Assembly: GCF_947495145.1 (NCBI RefSeq)
Contig: NZ_CANLXP010000005.1
Coordinates: forward strand, 117,673-181,672
Direction: 5' to 3'
DNA from: an uncultured Arthrobacter sp.
GTDB lineage: Bacteria > Actinomycetota > Actinomycetes > Actinomycetales > Micrococcaceae
Length of the DNA: 64,000 nt
The notes under the pieces were generated by a model. The model was given only the letters and a program-made list of their open reading frames with translations, was not told the DNA's origin and made no database searches. Shown in pieces: positions 46,730 to 57,218 of this stretch. Numbering within the stretch: position 1 is the stretch's first letter; each line of letters begins with the position of its first letter. Both the position numbers and the translations under genes were made by a program.

Positions 46730-47688
46730 CGCTTTCCTCCTGTGTTTCCGGCGAGGTCAACCTTGAACACCTTGATCGCTATGAAGCTGATCAACAGGAC
46801 ACAGGCGAAGAGGAGAACCGAAACCGCTGAACCGAGGCCGATCTCCAGTCGGGTGATGGACGTTCGATAGGCCAACAGCGAAAGCACCTCGGTACCGTAT
46901 TGGCCGTTGGTCATAATGAACACGTTGTCGAATATTCGGAAGGCGTCCAGTGCTCGGAACAGGACCGCAACCATGATCGCCGCCTTCATATTGGGAATGA
47001 TGACCTTGCGCATCTGCTCCCACCAGGTGGCGCCGTCGACCTTGGCGGCCTCCGTCAGCTCATCAGGAACCTGCGCCAACCCGGCCAGCAGGAGCAGCGA
47101 GATGAACGGCGTGGTCTTCCAGATCTCCGAGGCCATGATCACCGGGAGCGCAGTACTCGCCTGGGCAAACCAGTTGAGGTCCTGATCGATGCCCGGCACC
47201 CAGTCGAACCAGCTGTTGACGTAACCGGAGCTGATATCGAAGGCGTAGAACCAGGCGTACGCGGAGACTACGGTGATAATGCCGTAGGGCACCAGGATGG
47301 CTGTGCGAAGCCAGCCGCGCACCGCCTTCAGCGCGCGGTGCATGACCAGCGCCAGGGCGAAACCGAGCACCAGCTCGACGGCGACAGTCACCACCGTGAT
47401 CAGCGCGGTCACCGCCAGGTCCCGCCACCAGACCGGGTCCGAAAGGATTGTCACGTAGTTCTGAAGGAAGATGAACTCGCGCTCGTCCGGGGCCGTCAGC
47501 CGGAACGCATACAGCGAGTCGAAGAACGCCTGGATGATCGGGTAGAGGGTCACGGCCAGCATAATGATGAACGCCGGTCCCGCCAGCAGCCATCCCAGGC
47601 GCCGCTCAGCTTTTGCCCTGTCGCTGTAATCGTCGGTACGGCCATTCTTCTTCATGGCCTGCGGGTTCTTGGTGATCGCGCTGGTCAC
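46726..47688 (-). CDS. Sugar ABC permease (SugA-like)
   Basis: DELTEAAKVDGATWWEQMRKVIIPNMKAAIMVAVLFRALDAFRIFDNVFIMTNGQYGTEVLSLLAY. Confidence 0.93.
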   Translation of the reverse strand: MTSAITKNPQAMKKNGRTDDYSDRAKAERRLGWLLAGPAFIIMLAVTLYPIIQAFFDSLYAFRLTAPDEREFIFLQNYVTILSDPVWWRDLAVTALITVVTVAVELVLGFALALVMHRALKAVRGWLRTAILVPYGIITVVSAYAWFYAFDISSGYVNSWFDWVPGIDQDLNWFAQASTALPVIMASEIWKTTPFISLLLLAGLAQVPDELTEAAKVDGATWWEQMRKVIIPNMKAAIMVAVLFRALDAFRIFDNVFIMTNGQYGTEVLSLLAYRTSITRLEIGLGSAVSVLLFACVLLISFIAIKVFKVDLAGNTGGKR

Positions 47689-49010
47689 AACAGTCGCTCC
47701 CCTCTCAGCACGGCGGTGATGAACTCCGCCGATTGCTCCGGCGTGGTTTCCGGCTCCACCTCATCCGGCGGGGTCCAGGTCTGCTGCAGGCCGCTTGAAA
47801 TCTCGTTATAGAACGGGCTTTGCGGGCGGGGCGCTGCAATCTCCAGTGATTCGCGGATGGTGTCGGCCATCGGGAACTGCTCTTCGATGCGGGGATCCTC
47901 ATACGCTTCCGAGTTCGACGGCGGATTGCCGTTGGTCAGGAAGTACTCGGTCTGGTTTTCCGGCTGAACAATGCATTCGATCGCCTGGTATGCAAGCTCC
48001 GGATTGTCGCTGCTCGCTCCCACGCCGAGGTTGATTCCACCGAGCGGAGGGGCTGTTTCCTCATTGTCGAAGACCCGCGGATACAGCGCCCAGCCGATGT
48101 CGTCGAGCACCGCCTGATCCACTGATCCTCCCTCGACGGCGCCCTGTGTCGCCGGCCAGACGAAGGGGTAATTCACCATGAAAGAGCCGGACTCACCCTG
48201 GAACAGGGTCAGTGAGGTGTTCTCAGTGGAGGTCGCCAGCCCGGGCCCGCCCAGGCCCTGGTCGCCGATGGTTCCGATGATGCGTGCAGCCTCACGTCCG
48301 GCGTCGCTCACCAGGCCGAGCTCGATCTCATCCGCGGAGGCCTCCGGACTTTCCAGGATGGTGCCTCCCGCCGATTCGATCAGGGAGTTGATCCATACCG
48401 TCATCGATTCGGCCTGCGAACCCTGGACACCCAGCTCCACGTCCTGGGCAGCTGCCACTTCGATCAGCTGATCCCACGTGACCGGCTGTGACATATCGAG
48501 CCCGGCCTCCTCGGCTACTGACTCGCGGTACCAGAGAATCTGCGTGTTGGCCCAGAACGGGACAGTGACCAACTCTTCCTCGTAAGTTGCGCCCTGAAGT
48601 GCGCCTTCGAGGGTGTTCTCGGTGGTGCTCTGGGCTACGTCGTCGGGAACCGGTGCGAGGAAGGTGGCCAGCTCCGGGACGAAGGGGGGATCGATGCTCA
48701 TGATGTCCAGCGAATCGTCATTCGCCGCCAATCGCCGTGCCAGCTGCTCACGCTGAGCCGCAGCATCGTTGGGAAGCAACGAGGTTTCAATCCGGTATTC
48801 CCCGCCTGCCTCCTCGGTGCAGCGCTGCGCAATGTCTGCCTGTCCGCCGGCGTCGGGGTTGATGTACCAGGTGAGGGTGGGAACACCGGAATCCGCTGGT
48901 CCGCATCCGCTGAGGAGGAGCGAGACAAGCCCGAGAGAGCTGGCCACTACGGCGCCGGGACGCCTCCGAATCCGCTTTTTCTGCTGATCGATCCTGCGAT
49001 TTCCCGGCAT
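47685..49010 (-). CDS. Extracellular solute-binding lipoprotein (LpqY-like)
   Basis: Lipobox LVSLLLSGCGP; LTWYINPDAGGQADIAQRCTEEAGGEYRIETSLLPNDAAAQREQLARRLAANDDSLDIMSIDPPFVPELA. Confidence 0.92.
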   Translation of the reverse strand: MPGNRRIDQQKKRIRRRPGAVVASSLGLVSLLLSGCGPADSGVPTLTWYINPDAGGQADIAQRCTEEAGGEYRIETSLLPNDAAAQREQLARRLAANDDSLDIMSIDPPFVPELATFLAPVPDDVAQSTTENTLEGALQGATYEEELVTVPFWANTQILWYRESVAEEAGLDMSQPVTWDQLIEVAAAQDVELGVQGSQAESMTVWINSLIESAGGTILESPEASADEIELGLVSDAGREAARIIGTIGDQGLGGPGLATSTENTSLTLFQGESGSFMVNYPFVWPATQGAVEGGSVDQAVLDDIGWALYPRVFDNEETAPPLGGINLGVGASSDNPELAYQAIECIVQPENQTEYFLTNGNPPSNSEAYEDPRIEEQFPMADTIRESLEIAAPRPQSPFYNEISSGLQQTWTPPDEVEPETTPEQSAEFITAVLRGERLL

Positions 49011-49223
49011 ACGTACCTCGCCTCCACCTCGAGTATGGTCTGCTCCCGGGCCGCTGAACTGGTGCGAGTCAACGGATAGGAAGCAGCCTTGCCTTTCTGA
49101 CACTAAGCCCTGCGCGGCAAATCCGCTAGGACGCTATGCCAAGCCGTTATCAGGGAAGTGAAAACAGCAGCGGCCCCGCAGAATCTGCGGAGCCACCAGG
49201 AGGTTTGGAGTGTACCTGCCAGA

Positions 49224-49652
49224 CTAGAGCAGTGCCGCGTTGTTCAGCGCAAACGGGGGACGCTGCAGGCCCTCGGTCAGGCCCTCGGCGGGATCATTGC
49301 CGAGTTCGATGATCTGATTCGCGGCGTTGACGTGGACGATGGTGGGCACGTAGGAGTGCGCCTTTTCCGTGGTCATGGCCGCGTATGTGATGAGGATGAC
49401 CGTGTCACCCTGATGCACAAGATGCGCTGCGGGCCCGTTGATGCCAAGCACGCCGGAACCACGCTCGCCTGCGATGGTGTAGGTTTCCAGGCGCGCACCG
49501 TTGGTGACGTCCACGATGGAGACCATCTCGCCTGGCAGGATGTCTGCGGCTTCCAGCAGGTCCAGGTCAACAGTCACTGAGCCCACGTAGTGAAGGTCCG
49601 CGTGGGTCACCGTTGCGCGGTGGATCTTGGACTTGAACATTGTGCGATTCAT
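49224..49652 (-). CDS. panD: Aspartate 1-decarboxylase
   Basis: [38 protein letters not shown] with Gly-Ser self-cleavage site; [30 protein letters not shown]. Confidence 0.96.
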   Translation of the reverse strand: MNRTMFKSKIHRATVTHADLHYVGSVTVDLDLLEAADILPGEMVSIVDVTNGARLETYTIAGERGSGVLGINGPAAHLVHQGDTVILITYAAMTTEKAHSYVPTIVHVNAANQIIELGNDPAEGLTEGLQRPPFALNNAALL

Positions 49653-49725
49653 CGCGTCAAGTCTACGCTGGCCCCCGCCCGCCTGCCATGTGGGGTTGCC
49701 CACGCCGTGAGGCGACCGGTGTGCC

Positions 49726-50604
49726 TCAAGAGTCCGTCGACTTCCGCAGCGCACGGCCGAGGATCGCGGTGCTGAGCGTTTCGACGAGTTCCTGGTTTGC
49801 CAGCGGGTTGCTCAACAGCGTGAAGTCAACGTCCCCCAACGGCGGCAGGTCAAACCGGTTGGTCACCTGCACCAGGTCGTCCGGGATCAGGGACTGGGGG
49901 AAGACGGCAAGGCCGATGCCGGCACGAGCGGCCGCCAGTACGCCATTGATCTCCCGGGTATTGCACGTGATCCGCCACGTCCTGCCGGCTTTTTCAAGTG
50001 CCTCGATCGCCATCTGCCGGCTGAGGCTGGGCGCCTGGTAGGCGATCAGCGGGACGGGTGCGCCGTCGTCGAGCGTGGTCTTGCTGTGGCCGGCCCACAC
50101 CAGCCGGTCACGCTGCACCAGCGTGCCCTCTCCGGTTCCGGCCATGTACTTGATGAGGATCAGATCCAGTTGGCCGGCGCGCAGGCGGCGCAGCAGCGGT
50201 GGGCTCTGAGACACCGTCAGCTCAAGATTGATCTGCGGGTAGAGCTGCCGGAAGTGTCGGAGGATGCGGGGCAGCTGCGTAATGGCGAGGTCATCGGCAA
50301 CGCCGAACCGCAACCGTCCACGCATGGCCGAGCCGGAGAAATAGGCGAGCGCCTGCTCCTGGGCCGCGAGGATCGTGCGGGCGAATCCAGCCATCGCGTC
50401 ACCGTTGTCGGTGAGCCGGACCTCCCGCGTATCGCGGGCAATGAGCATCCTGCCCGCAGCCTTTTCCAGTTTCCGGACATGCTGGCTGACGGTTGGCTGG
50501 CTCAATCCCAGCCGGGCGGCGGCGCCGGTGAAACTACGCGTTTCAGCGACCGCGAGGAAGGACTTCAGTTGAAGGGAGTCATACACGGCGAGCCTTTCTG
50601 GCAC
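49726..50604 (-). CDS. LysR family transcriptional regulator
   Basis: [61 protein letters not shown]. Confidence 0.95.
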   Translation of the reverse strand: MPERLAVYDSLQLKSFLAVAETRSFTGAAARLGLSQPTVSQHVRKLEKAAGRMLIARDTREVRLTDNGDAMAGFARTILAAQEQALAYFSGSAMRGRLRFGVADDLAITQLPRILRHFRQLYPQINLELTVSQSPPLLRRLRAGQLDLILIKYMAGTGEGTLVQRDRLVWAGHSKTTLDDGAPVPLIAYQAPSLSRQMAIEALEKAGRTWRITCNTREINGVLAAARAGIGLAVFPQSLIPDDLVQVTNRFDLPPLGDVDFTLLSNPLANQELVETLSTAILGRALRKSTDS

Positions 50605-50752
50605 TCATCCTGATGAGTCGCGACGTGAGTTATTACGTTACTCAATAGTACTTATAAGGTTGATCACCGTTCCTAATGCACCCGATGCTGGCTAGCGTGG
50701 AAAAGGTCCTCAACCGCGTCGATTCGTACCCGCACTCACCAGGAAAGTTCCC

Positions 50753-52105
50753 TTGGCACCCCCACCGCCCTCCGCACCGGCCGGAGATCCCACACTCACC
50801 GCACCGATTCCTGTCCTCACCGCCCGTCCCGCCTGGCGCGACACGTTCATCTCCCTTCGCATCCCAAACTTTCGACTGTTTGCGATCTCCCACCTGATCG
50901 CCGTCGTCGCTGTCTGGATGCAGCGCATCGCCCAGGACTGGATGGTCCTGCAGCTGTCAGGATCAGTTGCAGCGGTCGGTGTGACTGTCGCGCTGCAGTT
51001 TGCGCCCATGCTCATTCTTGGGCCCTTGGGAGGAGTGGTGGCCGACCGCTATTCGAAGCGCACGCTCCTCATCATTTCGCAGAGCGTCGCCGCGCTTATG
51101 GCTGCAACCATGGCTATACTCGCGCTCTCCGGACTGATTCAGGTGTGGCACGTCTACCTCATCGCCTTTGTGCTGGGCCTGGTCACGGTGGTGGACGCGC
51201 CCGCGCGGCAGGTCTTCGTGAACGACCTCGTGGGGCCCACCTACCTGCGTAACGCCATCAGCCTCAATTCGTCGATTTTCCAGCTCGGCGCCATGGTGGG
51301 CCCTGCGGTCAGCGGTTTGCTGATTGTCGCCGTCGGAGGCGGGTGGGCCTTTGCGATCAATGCGATTGCGTGCGGCTACACCGTGCTCACGCTGTGCCGC
51401 CTGCGTACGGACCAGCTCAACGCAACGGCGCCGGCACCACGCACCAAGGGGCAGCTTCGCGCCGGCGCACGCTACCTCCTCAACAAGCCGGCAATCTTCT
51501 GGGCCACCGTCTCCGCTGCCTTCGTGGCCGTCTTCGCCCTGAGCACGCCGGTGCTTCTGGCAGCATTCGCGGACAGTGTCTTCGAATCGGGTGCAGGCGG
51601 CTACGGCCTGCTCAACACTGCGCTCGCAACCGGCTCATTGGTCGGCGCCCTCGCATCCACCCGCCGCACCAAGCTGCGGCTGCGCGGGGTGCTCGGAGGC
51701 ATGAGCGCCTTCGGTGGATTCATGGTGCTTGCCGCATATGTGCCCAGTCAGTTGGTGTTCACCGTGCTGATGTTCTTCGCGGGCATTGGGTGTCTCTGGT
51801 TCGTCACCGGAGCCAACCAGCTGGTCCAGACCTCAACGAACCTGGCGATCCGCGGACGCGTGATGAGCCTGTACATGATGGTGCTCATCGGCGGTCAGGC
51901 ACTCGGCGGTCCCATGGTCGGGTGGCTCGCCGAAAACATCGGTGCGCAGCCCACCATGGTGATTGCCGGAGGGGTTCCGGTTCTGGCAGCCGGAGGAATC
52001 GCCGTCGTGCTTGCCCGCCGCGGCCAGCTGACTCTCCGCTTCCGCTGGACACCTGCACCCGATGAACGACGCCGGTTGGTCGCCATAGTGCCGAAGGTTT
52101 CATAG
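50753..52105 (+). CDS. MFS transporter (DHA-type efflux)
   Basis: TTG start; QDWMVLQLSGSVAAVGVTVALQFAPMLILGPLGGVVADRYSKRTLLIISQSVAALMAATMAIL. Confidence 0.93.
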   Translation: MAPPPPSAPAGDPTLTAPIPVLTARPAWRDTFISLRIPNFRLFAISHLIAVVAVWMQRIAQDWMVLQLSGSVAAVGVTVALQFAPMLILGPLGGVVADRYSKRTLLIISQSVAALMAATMAILALSGLIQVWHVYLIAFVLGLVTVVDAPARQVFVNDLVGPTYLRNAISLNSSIFQLGAMVGPAVSGLLIVAVGGGWAFAINAIACGYTVLTLCRLRTDQLNATAPAPRTKGQLRAGARYLLNKPAIFWATVSAAFVAVFALSTPVLLAAFADSVFESGAGGYGLLNTALATGSLVGALASTRRTKLRLRGVLGGMSAFGGFMVLAAYVPSQLVFTVLMFFAGIGCLWFVTGANQLVQTSTNLAIRGRVMSLYMMVLIGGQALGGPMVGWLAENIGAQPTMVIAGGVPVLAAGGIAVVLARRGQLTLRFRWTPAPDERRRLVAIVPKVS

Positions 52106-52170
52106 CGGGACGGGTTGCTGCTTCCGCAAGGAGAGCTCAGCTGTGAATAGAAGCAGTAGATAATGGGACC

Positions 52171-52509
52171 ATGAATGTAATTCTCGTCATTGTCCTCTTC
52201 GCAGTCGCAGCAGTGGCCGAAATCGGCGGCGCTTGGCTCGTCTGGCAGAGCATGCGGGAAGGCCAGCCGTGGTGGTGGGCAGGGTTGGGTGTCATGGCAC
52301 TCGGAGCCTACGGATTTGTGGCGACGCTGCAGCCGGACGCTCACTTCGGCCGGATCTTGGCGGCGTACGGGGGCGTCTTCGTTGTGGGGTCGCTGCTCTG
52401 GGGAATGGCTCTCGACGGTTTCCGCCCCGACCGCTGGGATCTGATCGGGAGCGCCGCCTGCCTGGTTGGCGTTGCCGTGATCATGTTCGGGCCGCGCTCT
52501 GCGAGCTGA
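52171..52509 (+). CDS. YnfA family membrane protein
   Basis: [106 protein letters not shown]. Confidence 0.95.
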   Translation: MNVILVIVLFAVAAVAEIGGAWLVWQSMREGQPWWWAGLGVMALGAYGFVATLQPDAHFGRILAAYGGVFVVGSLLWGMALDGFRPDRWDLIGSAACLVGVAVIMFGPRSAS

Positions 52510-52534
52510 ACGGGTTTGCTCTGCGCAACAGGTG

Positions 52535-52608
52535 TGGAGCGGGCGACGGGAATCGAACCCGCGTATCGAGCTTGGGAAGCTAGCGCTCTACCATTGAGCT
52601 ACGCCCGC
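52535..52608 (-). tRNA. tRNA-Gly (anticodon CCC), CCA end encoded
   Basis: Minus strand: GCGGGCGTAGCTCAATGGTAGAGCGCTAGCTTCCCAAGCTCGATACGCGGGTTCGATTCCCGTCGCCCGCTCCA; cloverleaf folds by hand; anticodon stem CTAGC/GCTCG has one U-C mismatch. Confidence 0.92.
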
Positions 52609-52712
52609 ATGCGGTCGAAACCGCTTCATAAACACTACAACATACGCGGGGTGCGCCGGTGACACTTCCCGGCCAGCGACCCCGGTGGCGTGAACCTCAG
52701 TGAGGGCCCTCT

Positions 52713-53006
52713 TCAAGAGCCCTCTTCGGGTTTATCCTCGCGCTGGCCGGTTGAAGCGTTCTTGACCCGTTCCACCAACTCCTTCCAGGGGCCCTGGACC
52801 GCGCTTTCGGCGACCGTCACCTCGCGGTAGCCAACGGCGATGTGATAGACGTAGCGGTCGCGTTGCGTTTCCTCGGAGCCGCCGGGATCCGCCTGATCGA
52901 GAAGCGGCAGCCAGCGTTCCTCCGCCTCGGTGGAGCTCACGTCCACACTCCAGGTACGGGTCAACCCAGCGAACCCCCCGGAGCGCGACACCTCAATGCG
53001 CGTCAC
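52713..53006 (-). CDS. Emfourin-like protealysin inhibitor
   Basis: MTRIEVSRSGGFAGLTRTWSVDVSSTEAEERWLPLL...DRYVYHIAVGYREVTVAESAVQGPWKELVERV; directly follows an M4 protease gene with a 4-nt overlap. Confidence 0.8.
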   Translation of the reverse strand: MTRIEVSRSGGFAGLTRTWSVDVSSTEAEERWLPLLDQADPGGSEETQRDRYVYHIAVGYREVTVAESAVQGPWKELVERVKNASTGQREDKPEEGS

Positions 53007-54067
53007 AGCACGCCCACCTCCCGCCAGGCGTAGCCGACCGACTCTGCCTCCGGGGATCCTGCCCCGAACCGCGCCTCCGCGGCATCGACGGTCACTGAAG
53101 CGAACAACGCGAAGTCGCAGTCGACGGGGACGCGGCCGCCGGTGGCGGCGTCATACCAGATCTGGCCAGCGCGCTCCCAGGCGTTCCCGCCGAGCCGCAT
53201 GGCGGCAATGTAGAAGGCGTGATTCGGGATGCCGGAGTTGATGTGTACGCCGCCGTTGTCCGAGGTCGTGTCGACGTAATCCGCCATAGTGGCGGGCTGT
53301 GGATCCTTGCCGAGGACGTCGTCGTCGTACGCGGTTCCGGGAGCCTTCAGCGAACGCAGCGCGCGCCCCTCCACCTGCTCGGTGAAGAGGCCTTCGCCTA
53401 CCAGCCAACTGGCGGCGTCCGCCGACTGGCCGCGCTCGCGCTGCTCAACCAGTACACCGAATACATCCGAGAGCGATTCATTGAGCGCGCCCGACTGGCC
53501 CTGATACCGCAGGTTTGAGGAGTACTGGGTGAAGCCATGCGCAAGCTCGTGGCCGATCACCGCGAGGGACGCCGTGAAGCGCCCGAAGATTTCCCCGTCA
53601 CCGTCACCGAACACCATCCGGGAACCGTCCCAGAACGCATTGTCATACTCCCGGCCATAGTGAACCGTAGCGTTCAGCGGCAGGCCGGCATTGTCAATCG
53701 ATGACCTGCCGTACACCTCCTGGAAGAGCTCATAAGTTGCTCCGAGGCCCGCATACGCTTCATCCACCGCCACATCGCCAGTAGGCGGGTCACCCTCACG
53801 GCGGACCGGCTCTCCCGGCAGGGACTCGCTGCCGCCGGCGTCGGAAATGGTTCGGCGCAGCGCCAGCACGACGGCGGTTCCGGCCCCGCGCGACGGATCC
53901 CGGGGAGCGTCGGCGCGTGCGCTGTGGATCGGCTCCAGCTGCACAAGCGCACGCTGTGCCGCAGCGGCGGCATGCTGGTGTTCCGGAGCCTGGAGACTGG
54001 CCAGCCTGGCCAGGAGATAGGGCGGAACAATACTGCAACGAATATGGGCGGATGTGGGTGCGGTCAT
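53003..54067 (-). CDS. M4 (thermolysin-family) metallopeptidase, protealysin-like, no obvious signal peptide
   Basis: VIGHELAHGFTQYSSNLRYQGQSGALNESLSDVFG zinc site; HINSGIPNHAFYIAAMRLGG; short pro-region beginning MTAPTSAHIRCSIVPPYLLARLA. Confidence 0.93.
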   Translation of the reverse strand: MTAPTSAHIRCSIVPPYLLARLASLQAPEHQHAAAAAQRALVQLEPIHSARADAPRDPSRGAGTAVVLALRRTISDAGGSESLPGEPVRREGDPPTGDVAVDEAYAGLGATYELFQEVYGRSSIDNAGLPLNATVHYGREYDNAFWDGSRMVFGDGDGEIFGRFTASLAVIGHELAHGFTQYSSNLRYQGQSGALNESLSDVFGVLVEQRERGQSADAASWLVGEGLFTEQVEGRALRSLKAPGTAYDDDVLGKDPQPATMADYVDTTSDNGGVHINSGIPNHAFYIAAMRLGGNAWERAGQIWYDAATGGRVPVDCDFALFASVTVDAAEARFGAGSPEAESVGYAWREVGVL

Positions 54068-54143
54068 GCGGCCTCCTCGGGTTCCTCCAACCTAGCGGCC
54101 GCCCCTGACAGTCTTCAATGGTTCGAAGAACTACGCTGAGTCA

Positions 54144-54998
54144 ATGAGCGTGGAGCGGAACACCCGGAACCTTGAAGCAGGCATCGAGAAGGACTTCTCG
54201 GGGAAGATGAGCTACGGGTCCTACCTCGCGCTGGATGCAATTCTGTCCGCACAGCACCCGGTGAGCAGGCCCGAACACCATGACGAGATGCTGTTCATCA
54301 TCCAGCACCAGACTTCCGAGCTCTGGCTGAAGCTTGTCCTGCACGAGCTGAGTTCGGTACGCAAGCACCTGCGGGCCGACGATCTCCGGGCGGCCATGAA
54401 GGGCATAGCCCGGATCAAGCACATCCAGCGTTCGCTGACCGAACAGTGGTCGGTTCTGGCGACGCTCACGCCGTCGGAGTATGCGGAGTTCCGCGGGGCC
54501 CTTCAGGCGGCCAGCGGCTTCCAGTCCTACCAGTACCGCGCCGTCGAATTCCTGTTGGGCAACAAGAACGCGGGCATGCTGCAGGTTTTCGAGAGTGACG
54601 AGCAGGCCTTCGAGCTCCTGTCCAGGTTGCTGCAGGAAACCAGCATCTACGACGAATTCATCGCCTACCTCTCGCGGCGCGGCTACGGCATTCCGGCGGA
54701 ACTGCTTGAGCGGGACGTCACACGCGCCCACGAGTTCAGCCCCGGACTGGTCCAGGTCTACAAGGAGGTGTACGAGGATGCGGCCGGGCACTGGGATGTC
54801 TATGAAGCGTGTGAAGAGCTCGTGGACCTGGAGGACAATTTCCAGCTGTGGCGGTTTCGGCACCTGAAGACCGTGGGACGGACCATCGGCCACAAGACCG
54901 GAACCGGAGGGTCGAGCGGCGTCGGGTTCCTGCAGAAGGCACTTGAGCTGACGTTCTTTCCCGAGCTTTTCGCAGTGAGGACCGAGATCGGGCGCTGA
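54144..54998 (+). CDS. kynA: Tryptophan 2,3-dioxygenase
   Basis: MSYGSYLALDAILSAQHPVSRPEHHDEMLFIIQHQTSELWLKLVLHEL; GFQSYQYRAVEFLLGNKN; HLKTVGRTIGHKTGTGGSSGVGFLQKALELTFFPELFAVRTEIG. Confidence 0.97.
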   Translation: MSVERNTRNLEAGIEKDFSGKMSYGSYLALDAILSAQHPVSRPEHHDEMLFIIQHQTSELWLKLVLHELSSVRKHLRADDLRAAMKGIARIKHIQRSLTEQWSVLATLTPSEYAEFRGALQAASGFQSYQYRAVEFLLGNKNAGMLQVFESDEQAFELLSRLLQETSIYDEFIAYLSRRGYGIPAELLERDVTRAHEFSPGLVQVYKEVYEDAAGHWDVYEACEELVDLEDNFQLWRFRHLKTVGRTIGHKTGTGGSSGVGFLQKALELTFFPELFAVRTEIGR

Positions 54999-55042
54999 CG
55001 CCCGATGAATTGGGTATCAACTCTGTACGGTATTTTTAGACG

Positions 55043-55639
55043 GTGCTGATCTCAGACCGCGACATCCGAACCGAAATTGCCGCCGAGCGCATTCTCCTCG
55101 ACCCCTATGATCCCGCGATGGTCCAGCCATCGAGCGTGGACGTGCGCATCGACCGGTTCTTCCGGCTCTTCGACAACCACAAGTACGCGCACATCGACCC
55201 GGCCGAGAACCAGCCGGACCTCACGCGGCTGGTGGAGGTGGCCCCGGACGAGCCGTTCATCCTGCACCCGGGGGAGTTCGTCCTCGGCTCCACGTACGAA
55301 ATGGTCACACTTCCGGACGACATTGCCGCACGCCTGGAGGGTAAGTCCTCGCTGGGACGTCTGGGCCTCCTCACCCACTCGACGGCGGGCTTCATTGATC
55401 CCGGCTTCTCCGGCCACGTCACGCTCGAGCTCTCCAATATGGCAACGTTGCCGATCAAGCTCTGGCCCGGCTCCAAGATCGGCCAGCTCTGCTTCTTCAA
55501 GCTCACCTCGCCTGCGGAGCATTCGTATGGTTCCGGCCAGTACGGGAACCGCTATCAGGGTCAGCGGGGCCCGACGGCGTCGCGAAGCCACCTGAACTTC
55601 CACCGCACCGAAATCGTCGAGGGCTCACCCTCCCGCTGA
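55043..55639 (+). CDS. dcd: dCTP deaminase
   Basis: GTG start; [99 protein letters not shown]. Confidence 0.97.
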   Translation: MLISDRDIRTEIAAERILLDPYDPAMVQPSSVDVRIDRFFRLFDNHKYAHIDPAENQPDLTRLVEVAPDEPFILHPGEFVLGSTYEMVTLPDDIAARLEGKSSLGRLGLLTHSTAGFIDPGFSGHVTLELSNMATLPIKLWPGSKIGQLCFFKLTSPAEHSYGSGQYGNRYQGQRGPTASRSHLNFHRTEIVEGSPSR

Positions 55640-55689
55640 GCCGGCCAGCTCCGTGGGCGTTCAGAGGTCAGCGGAAGAGTTGGCCGGAG

Positions 55690-57039
55690 TTAAGGAGCGG
55701 GTACGACGGCGCGGCTCACCTTCGCGGGCGGCTTCACCGGAAGCAGCACCAGCAGGCCGGCCAGCAGCACCACGAGTATCCCGATAATGCCGAACCGCTG
55801 TTCTCCGAACACGCCGATGAAAAGCGAGAACAGCGCCGGAGCGAGGAAGCTGACAGCCCGGCCGGTCGTCGCGTAGAGCCCGAACATTTCACCCTCCTCG
55901 CCCTGCGGTGAGAGACGTGCCAGATACGCCCGCGAGGATGCCTGCGCCGGACCCACGAACAGGGTCAGCAGGAGCCCGAAAATCCAGAACGTTGTGTCGC
56001 CGCTCCAGCTCAAGCCGAAGATCCGCTGATCTGCCGCGCCAAGCACCATGACAGCGGTGCCGGCCACCAGCAGGCCGATCAGCGACACGATGATGACAAG
56101 CTTCGGCCCAACCCGGTCATCAAAATAGCCGCCGATCACGGCGCCGATCGCAGCGATGACGTTGCCCACGATGGCGAACAGGATCACCTCGCTGAGTTCG
56201 AAGCCGAAGGTCCCCGCCGCGATAATCCCGCCGAAGGTGAACACTGCCGCCAATCCGTCGCGGAAGATGGCGCTCGCAAGCAGGAAGAAAATGGTGTGGG
56301 GGCTGGTCCGGTAGATGGCCTTGATACGACGGAAGAGCAAGCCGTAGGACGCGAGGAAGCTCAGGCGGTCGGCATTGCGTTGCGGTGGTACCTCGGGCAC
56401 CGCGAACATCACCGGGAGTGCGAATGCCAGGAACCAGAGCGCGGAGAAGACGGCAACCAGCCGGATGTTCAAGGCGCCCTCAGTGTTTGATCCGAACCAG
56501 TCGAAGATAGGCTGCACAAAGGCGATCAGGACGATCACGAGGGCCACAATGCCACCCACGTAGCCCATGGCCCACCCGAATCCGCTGACGCGGCCAACGC
56601 TGGCCGGGGTCGAGATCTGCGCGAGCATCGCGTTGTAGTTCACGCCGGCAAACTCGAAGAAGATGTTCGCCGCAGCTATGAGCGCAACCCCGAGAATCAG
56701 CAGTTCCGGACGTGGGAACACGAAGAAGCACAGAGCAGTCAGGACGGCTACAGCGAGACTGTTCACCCCCAGCCAGAGCTTCCGGCGTCCGCCGACGTCC
56801 GAGCGCTGACCCGTTACCGGCGCAAGGAGCGCGATAAGGAGGCCGGCAACAGCCAGGCCCCAACCAAGCACCTCGGATGCATAAGTTTCTCCGCCGAACG
56901 CATCGGAGGTCAGGTAGACCGTGAACACGAACGTGGTCATGACGGCGTTGAAGGCGGCGGACCCCCAGTCCCATGACGCCCACGCGAGTACGGGTTTCGA
57001 AAGGAGGCGTCCGGGAGGCTGGGGGTAATCCGTGCTCAT
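55690..57039 (-). CDS. MFS transporter, UMF1 (Atg22-like) family
   Basis: VLAWASWDWGSAAFNAVMTTFVFTVYLTSDAFGG; IFFEFAGVNYNAMLAQISTPASVGRVSGFGWAMGYVGGIVALV. Confidence 0.93.
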   Translation of the reverse strand: MSTDYPQPPGRLLSKPVLAWASWDWGSAAFNAVMTTFVFTVYLTSDAFGGETYASEVLGWGLAVAGLLIALLAPVTGQRSDVGGRRKLWLGVNSLAVAVLTALCFFVFPRPELLILGVALIAAANIFFEFAGVNYNAMLAQISTPASVGRVSGFGWAMGYVGGIVALVIVLIAFVQPIFDWFGSNTEGALNIRLVAVFSALWFLAFALPVMFAVPEVPPQRNADRLSFLASYGLLFRRIKAIYRTSPHTIFFLLASAIFRDGLAAVFTFGGIIAAGTFGFELSEVILFAIVGNVIAAIGAVIGGYFDDRVGPKLVIIVSLIGLLVAGTAVMVLGAADQRIFGLSWSGDTTFWIFGLLLTLFVGPAQASSRAYLARLSPQGEEGEMFGLYATTGRAVSFLAPALFSLFIGVFGEQRFGIIGILVVLLAGLLVLLPVKPPAKVSRAVVPAP

Positions 57040-57218
57040 AGGCTGCATGCTATCCGGTGCGGGGGTACAACTGGTTCCGGGTCTCAACTTATTCCCCGAA
57101 CCGCTGTCTTGTGCGCTGGGCGGAACCGGGCGAAGGGTCAGTGTATGCCACGGGTAGAATGGACTTATGCCCTTGACCGTCAGCTGACCGTCTCAATCCG
57201 AGAGATCAGGAGATCATC

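Noticed and set aside
49165-49190. ccgcag-aat-ctgcgg hairpin downstream of panD
   Set aside because: Only six base pairs and no T-run; too weak to call a terminator with confidence.
50640-50700. Sequence cctaatgcacccgatgctggctagcg resembling the two iron-box promoters
   Set aside because: Similarity is short, lacks the TAGGCTA core and the right half-site; more likely generic promoter sequence upstream of the MFS gene.
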